Shown here piece after piece: positions 5,709 to 8,903 of a stretch of DNA of 8,903 nt. Both the position numbers and the translations under genes were made by a program. The notes beneath the pieces are model-generated. The model saw only the letters and a list, made by a program, of their open reading frames with translations. It was not told where the DNA came from and ran no database searches. This stretch comes from Bacilli bacterium (GTDB lineage Bacteria; Bacillota_I; Bacilli_A; RF39; UBA660). The number at the start of each line of letters is the position of its first letter. Positions within the stretch are counted from its first letter, which is position 1. The stretch is taken from the NCBI GenBank assembly GCA_024698845.1, contig JAILQR010000087.1:1-8903 (forward strand), given 5' to 3'.

Positions 5709-6086
5709 TTAATCACTAGTTCTTTTCCTTACAGGTTCAATAACACTCATAAAATCTTTTACGTCTTTTTTATATCCTCTTTTAAACTGTTCATCAATTA
5801 TAAGTGTTCTAAGTCTTTTTCCATGATTCCATACATATTCATGCTCATCGTCATCAATAAATTTATCAAAATAATCAACTGTTAAATGATTATCTATTAA
5901 TGCTAAAAAACATTCAAGTTCAAATTTCGATAATTCTGATAAATCAGTGGCACTATAAAATTCTTCTAATCTATCTTTATCAAAATTAAATAATAATAAC
6001 ATATCTGCTTCAGAAATATTTATATATTTAAAAAATTCTTCAGTTAACAATCTGTATGGTCTTTTTGTTATATAATCGTCGCTCAC
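5709..6086 (-). CDS. hypothetical protein, 125 aa, downstream of ffh
   Basis: A soluble-looking 125-residue protein with no signal peptide or membrane segment. It starts with GTG (6086-6084), and the start is firm because AGGAGGG (6094-6100) lies 7 bases upstream. The middle is acidic and helical in appearance (LLFNFDKDRLEEFYSATDLS, FIDDDEHEYVW), and the last 25 residues are more basic (FKRGYKKDVK...PVRKRTSD). It begins 24 bases after the ffh stop with no terminator, so it is probably co-transcribed with ffh. It is not YlxM, the usual ffh partner: it lacks the YlxM helix-turn-helix pattern and lies downstream, not upstream. I do not recognise the family and assign no function. Confidence 0.85.
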   Translation of the reverse strand: MSDDYITKRPYRLLTEEFFKYINISEADMLLLFNFDKDRLEEFYSATDLSELSKFELECFLALIDNHLTVDYFDKFIDDDEHEYVWNHGKRLRTLIIDEQFKRGYKKDVKDFMSVIEPVRKRTSD

Positions 6087-6093
6087 TTATAAA

Positions 6094-6100
6094 CCCTCCT
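6094..6100 (-). promoter_or_regulatory. Shine-Dalgarno AGGAGGG fixing the GTG start at 6086
   Basis: This strong ribosome binding site lies in the 24-base gap after ffh, 7 bases before GTG. There is no alternative ATG nearby, so it decides the start of the 125-aa protein. Confidence 0.8.
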
Positions 6101-6110
6101 GAATTAATTA

Positions 6111-7412
6111 TTAAAATGGCATTTTTCCACTGCTCATTTGTTTCATCATTTGTTTCATTTGTTCAAATTGTTTTAATAATCTATTAACTTCTTCAACACT
6201 TCTTCCAGAACCTTTAGCAATTCTTTGTTTTCTTGTTGCTTTTAAAATATCTGGATTACGTCTTTCTTTTGGAGTCATAGAAAGTATAATTGCTTCAATA
6301 TGAGCCATATCTTTTGGATCAACAGAAACATTATTTAATCCCATACTTCTTGCTTGAGGAAGCATTTTAATTATCTTCTCTAGAGGACCTAATTTCTTGA
6401 TTTGTTTCATAGTTGATAAAAAGTCTTCTAAATCAAATTTACCAGATTGCATTCTTTTAACAGAATATTTAGCATCATCTTCACTGATAACACTTTCTAC
6501 TTTTTCAGCTATGGATAAAATATCACCCATATCTAAAATACGTTCTGCCATTCTCTCTGGATAAAATTCTGAAATACCATCTAATTTTTCAGAGTCACCG
6601 ACAAACTTAATAGGAACATTAGTTAAATGTCTAACAGATAGTGCAACTCCACCTTTAGTATCACCATCAAGTTTAGTTAAAATTGCTCCTGTTAAGTTAA
6701 GTGCATCATTAAATCCATTAATAACGTTAATAGCATCTTGACCCATCATTGCATCAATAACTAATATAACTTCATCAGGTTTAGTAGCTGTTACAATGTT
6801 TTTAAGTTCATCCATTAAGTTTTCATCAATTTGTAAACGTCCAGCAGTATCGATAATTATAAAATCATAACCATTTTCTTTAGCATAAGATAAAGCATTA
6901 GTTGCTATATCAACCGGATTATTCTTTCCCTCAGTGTAAACTTCAATATTAAGTTGCTTACCTAAAGTTTGAAGTTGTTCTATAGCAGCAGGTCTATAAA
7001 TATCACATGCAACTAAAAGTGGTTTTTTCGCATGTTTTTTTCTAACTAAATTAGCAAGCTTACCAGCAGTAGTTGTTTTACCTGATCCTTGTAAACCAGC
7101 TAAAAGTAATACAGTTGGTTTTTTATTAACTTCAAGTGGAGCGTAATCTCCACCTAAAAGTGCTACTAATTCATCTTTAATTACTTTAATAAATAATTCA
7201 TCAGGTTTTAAAGATTTTTGTACTTCTTCACCCAATAATTTTTCCTTAACATTATTTATAAATTCTTTTACTACTTGATAGTTAACATCTGCTTCAAGTA
7301 AAGCAACTCTTATTTCTCGCATTGCATCAGAAATATTATCTTCAGTAATTCTACCCATACCGCGAATATTTTTGATAGCATTTGAGATTCTATCTCCCAT
7401 ATATTCAAACAT
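6111..7412 (-). CDS. ffh: signal recognition particle protein Ffh (SRP54 GTPase)
   Basis: Ffh binds SRP RNA and nascent hydrophobic signal sequences, and delivers ribosomes to FtsY at the membrane. The 433-residue protein is of normal length and complete. The N domain is about residues 1-90. The GTPase domain shows GLQGSGKTT (106-114), the insertion-box motif DIYRPAAIEQL (137-147), DTAGR (188-192), TKLDGDTKGG (246-255) and GDSEKLDGI (272-280). The M domain (about 300-433) has the signal-binding and RNA-binding part, GSGRSVEEVN (401-410), and a Met-rich end (QMKQMMKQMSSGKMPF). ATG 7412 has AAGGG (7421-7425) 8 bases upstream. The gene is preceded by a terminated lemA unit and its own TATAAT, rather than by ylxM or ftsY, and is followed at 24 bases by an unrecognised gene. 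All key residues are present. Confidence 0.98.
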   Translation of the reverse strand: MFEYMGDRISNAIKNIRGMGRITEDNISDAMREIRVALLEADVNYQVVKEFINNVKEKLLGEEVQKSLKPDELFIKVIKDELVALLGGDYAPLEVNKKPTVLLLAGLQGSGKTTTAGKLANLVRKKHAKKPLLVACDIYRPAAIEQLQTLGKQLNIEVYTEGKNNPVDIATNALSYAKENGYDFIIIDTAGRLQIDENLMDELKNIVTATKPDEVILVIDAMMGQDAINVINGFNDALNLTGAILTKLDGDTKGGVALSVRHLTNVPIKFVGDSEKLDGISEFYPERMAERILDMGDILSIAEKVESVISEDDAKYSVKRMQSGKFDLEDFLSTMKQIKKLGPLEKIIKMLPQARSMGLNNVSVDPKDMAHIEAIILSMTPKERRNPDILKATRKQRIAKGSGRSVEEVNRLLKQFEQMKQMMKQMSSGKMPF

Positions 7413-7435
7413 TTATATCACCCTTACAAGTACAT

Positions 7436-7441
7436 ATTATA
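7436..7441 (-). promoter_or_regulatory. candidate -10 box (TATAAT) for ffh
   Basis: A perfect minus-strand TATAAT lies 2 bases past the T-tract of the lemA terminator and 24 bases before the ffh ATG. The -35 position falls inside the terminator hairpin and is a poor match. The arrangement is the same as before the DUF2779 gene and the left-edge gene. Confidence 0.5.
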
Positions 7442-7443
7442 AC

Positions 7444-7470
7444 AAAAAAAGATAGATTAATCTATCTTTT
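7444..7470 (-). terminator. terminator overlapping the lemA stop codon
   Basis: A perfect palindromic 10-bp stem (7447-7456 with 7461-7470), loop TTAA, is followed on the minus strand by seven T (7444-7450). Two bases of the lemA TAA stop (7471-7469) are in the upstream arm. The T-rich and A-rich arms are near-symmetric, but the plus-strand side has no gene to end. Confidence 0.85.
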
Positions 7471-7984
7471 AGAATTTTACTTTAACTTCATCTACTGCAA
7501 ATGATAAAAGATCCATTTTTTTATATCCTAGTATTGTAGCTATAATTACATGAGGAAACTTTTCTATTTTCGTATTATAGTTAGTAACATCATTTATATA
7601 TAGTCTTCTAGATGCAGCAATTTCATTTTCAACTTTAGTAATTTGTTTTTGTAAATTCAAGAAATTCTCTGATGCTTTTATTTCAGGATAATTTTCGGAT
7701 AAAGCAATTAATTTATTATATTCATTATTTAAAGTTTTACCTGCTTTAGAATCACCATTATCATAACTTGTTCTAAGTTTAGTAATATTTTCTAAAGTTT
7801 CACCCTCATATTTAGTATATCCTTTAACAGTTTCAACTAAATTAGGAATCAAATCAAATCTTTTCTTTAAAAATACATCAATAACAGAGTATGATCTCAT
7901 AGCTCTATTTTTTAAATAAATTATTGAATTTACTTCAACAAATAATATTACAAAAACAATAATTAAAATTACAAATATAGGCAT
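7469..7984 (-). CDS. lemA: LemA family protein
   Basis: A 171-residue LemA-family protein (cellular role unsettled). An N-terminal membrane helix (about residues 3-23) precedes a helical domain with the family signatures KKRFDLIPNLVETVKGY (40-56), LSENYPEIKASENFLNLQ (95-112), and VENEIAASRRLYINDVTNYN (118-137) followed by KFP. Length is close to the usual 180-190. Orientation is expected to be a short outside N-terminus with the helical domain on one face of the membrane; the sequence does not settle which. The ATG overlaps the stop of the DUF3137 gene (TAATG), which indicates translational coupling; AAAGG lies about 11 bases upstream inside that gene. The unit ends in the terminator at 7444-7470. 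The pairing suggests a shared role at the membrane (inference). Confidence 0.93.
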   Translation of the reverse strand: MPIFVILIIVFVILFVEVNSIIYLKNRAMRSYSVIDVFLKKRFDLIPNLVETVKGYTKYEGETLENITKLRTSYDNGDSKAGKTLNNEYNKLIALSENYPEIKASENFLNLQKQITKVENEIAASRRLYINDVTNYNTKIEKFPHVIIATILGYKKMDLLSFAVDEVKVKF

Positions 7985-8883
7985 TAAACATCAAACCTTT
8001 CTACTTCATCTAATATATTATTAACTACTGTAAATACAGTATCAATAACAGCTACGCTTCTTCCAATATTTTTAGCCTCTTTCTCAGGATTAGAAAAACT
8101 AAATGGAAATAATTGACCTGTATAAAGTCTTATATATAAGAATGTACCTATTATTTTAAGTTCACAATAAAGTCCAGTATTATTATATATATCAATCATA
8201 TTTGTTGTAACATCTGGTGTAAGTAATCTCATTGCTTTAATCTTATCATCAGTAAATACATCATATATTTTTTCAAAAGCTTCGTTATCAATTGTTATAT
8301 ATTGATCTTTATTAAATAATTTAATTTTATTATTAACAATTTTAATAATACAATCAAAATCTTTATTTAAATTAACTTTAATAAAAGTACCATGGAATAT
8401 TGTTGTATAGTGAGTTCTACCTTCACTATCTGTGTGTCTTCTTTCTGTATGAACTTCACCAAGTTCAAAAGGACATCCTTTAACCTCTCCCTTAATTAAA
8501 TCGTCACTTCGATATCTATCAAAACCTTCGAATCCAGCTTCACGATATATCATCTTATCAATACCATTTTTATGATTATAAGAAAAAGTTTCGTTATATT
8601 CTTTCATTATTCCATATACTATTTTATCAAATAATAAATTATCTTTATTTCTTGTAGATAAAAATAAAACAAGAAATATACCACCAAATGTTAAAAATCC
8701 AAGAAATGGCATGTTATTTGCCATAACAAATATTGTTAAAGCAAATAATCCTATTATAAGTAAACCAGAAATAAGTTTTTTAACTTTATTTGCTCTTCTA
8801 GCTTTATCTACTTCATCATTATTTTTAATTAATTCATAAGCCCTATTATTATATTTTTCAGAAACTTCATCTTTAATAGTCAT
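7984..8883 (-). CDS. DUF3137 membrane protein, LemA partner
   Basis: A 299-residue protein with a charged N-terminal helix (1-36), two membrane segments (about 37-54 and 58-76, separated by a short NNMP turn) and a large soluble domain. The part from about 114 to 170 (GFEGFDRYRSDDLIKGEVKG, then a His/Arg-rich loop, then IFHGTFIKV) matches the DUF3137 pattern. Function unknown. It is often found beside lemA, and here its TAA stop overlaps the lemA ATG by one base, so the two are one operon. The start at ATG 8883 is uncertain: no Shine-Dalgarno sequence is visible in the 20 bases upstream, and the frame stays open to the right edge, so translation could begin outside the window. Confidence 0.85.
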   Translation of the reverse strand: MTIKDEVSEKYNNRAYELIKNNDEVDKARRANKVKKLISGLLIIGLFALTIFVMANNMPFLGFLTFGGIFLVLFLSTRNKDNLLFDKIVYGIMKEYNETFSYNHKNGIDKMIYREAGFEGFDRYRSDDLIKGEVKGCPFELGEVHTERRHTDSEGRTHYTTIFHGTFIKVNLNKDFDCIIKIVNNKIKLFNKDQYITIDNEAFEKIYDVFTDDKIKAMRLLTPDVTTNMIDIYNNTGLYCELKIIGTFLYIRLYTGQLFPFSFSNPEKEAKNIGRSVAVIDTVFTVVNNILDEVERFDV

Positions 8884-8903
8884 TTTTTTACTAAGACTAT
8901 TTT

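Noticed and set aside
5703..5885. 60-codon plus-strand ORF
   Set aside because: It is antisense to the 125-aa gene, which has a strong Shine-Dalgarno site; the plus-strand frame is a shadow.
1..8903. Use of TGA as tryptophan (Mycoplasma code)
   Set aside because: The long genes run full length under the standard code with Trp at conserved places encoded by TGG, so no recoding is needed.

Overview
The window is very AT-rich DNA carrying nine annotated protein genes or gene fragments, two tentative small ORFs and one tRNA, all on the minus strand. It suggests an uncultured low-GC Bacillota lineage of the Bacilli/Mollicutes-like kind (gut 'RF39-type' genomes are one possibility; this is inference). 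Supporting signs are a bacterial Ffh and a short RpoZ, an encoded-CCA tRNA-Ala, a BspA/DUF285-type surface protein with a PTG-type C-terminal anchor, a DUF2779 protein, short gaps with AT-only terminators, and minimal promoters with good -10 but poor -35 boxes. Long reading frames run without in-frame TGA, so the standard bacterial code applies and a Mycoplasma-type code is not needed.

In the direction of transcription (right to left): a DUF3137 membrane protein (8883-7984) and a LemA-family protein (7984-7469) overlap by one base (TAATG) and end in a terminator at 7447-7470. Next come ffh, the signal recognition particle GTPase (7412-6111), an unrecognised 125-aa protein with a strong ribosome binding site (6086-5709), and a small cysteine-rich protein resembling the CotD spore-coat family (5655-5356), ending in a terminator at 5345-5372. 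A DUF2779 protein follows (5300-3435). It appears to join an N-terminal PD-(D/E)XK, Cas4-like nuclease with clustered cysteines to a C-terminal DEDD-type exonuclease fold. A secreted BspA-like surface protein (3367-1259) comes next, then rpoZ (1139-933).

The left part is less dense. Between rpoZ and tRNA-Ala(UGC) (501-425) lie about 430 bases with two possible short hydrophobic peptide genes (910-785 and 736-638) and two notable inverted repeats (641-678 and 510-571); the second surrounds the tRNA promoter. After the tRNA terminator an unrecognised gene starts at 353 and runs off the left edge.

The genes do not form one pathway. Several concern the cell envelope or protein export (Ffh, LemA, DUF3137, the surface protein, the possible secreted peptide); rpoZ and the tRNA are housekeeping. 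Two patterns recur: terminator hairpins that contain the stop codon of the gene they end, and a TATAAT placed only 2-5 bases beyond the terminator T-tract to start the next unit. No complete mobile element, CRISPR array or riboswitch was seen. The best candidates for something undescribed are the small peptide ORF after rpoZ, the DUF2779 double nuclease, and the CotD-like gene with a sigma-K-like upstream sequence.
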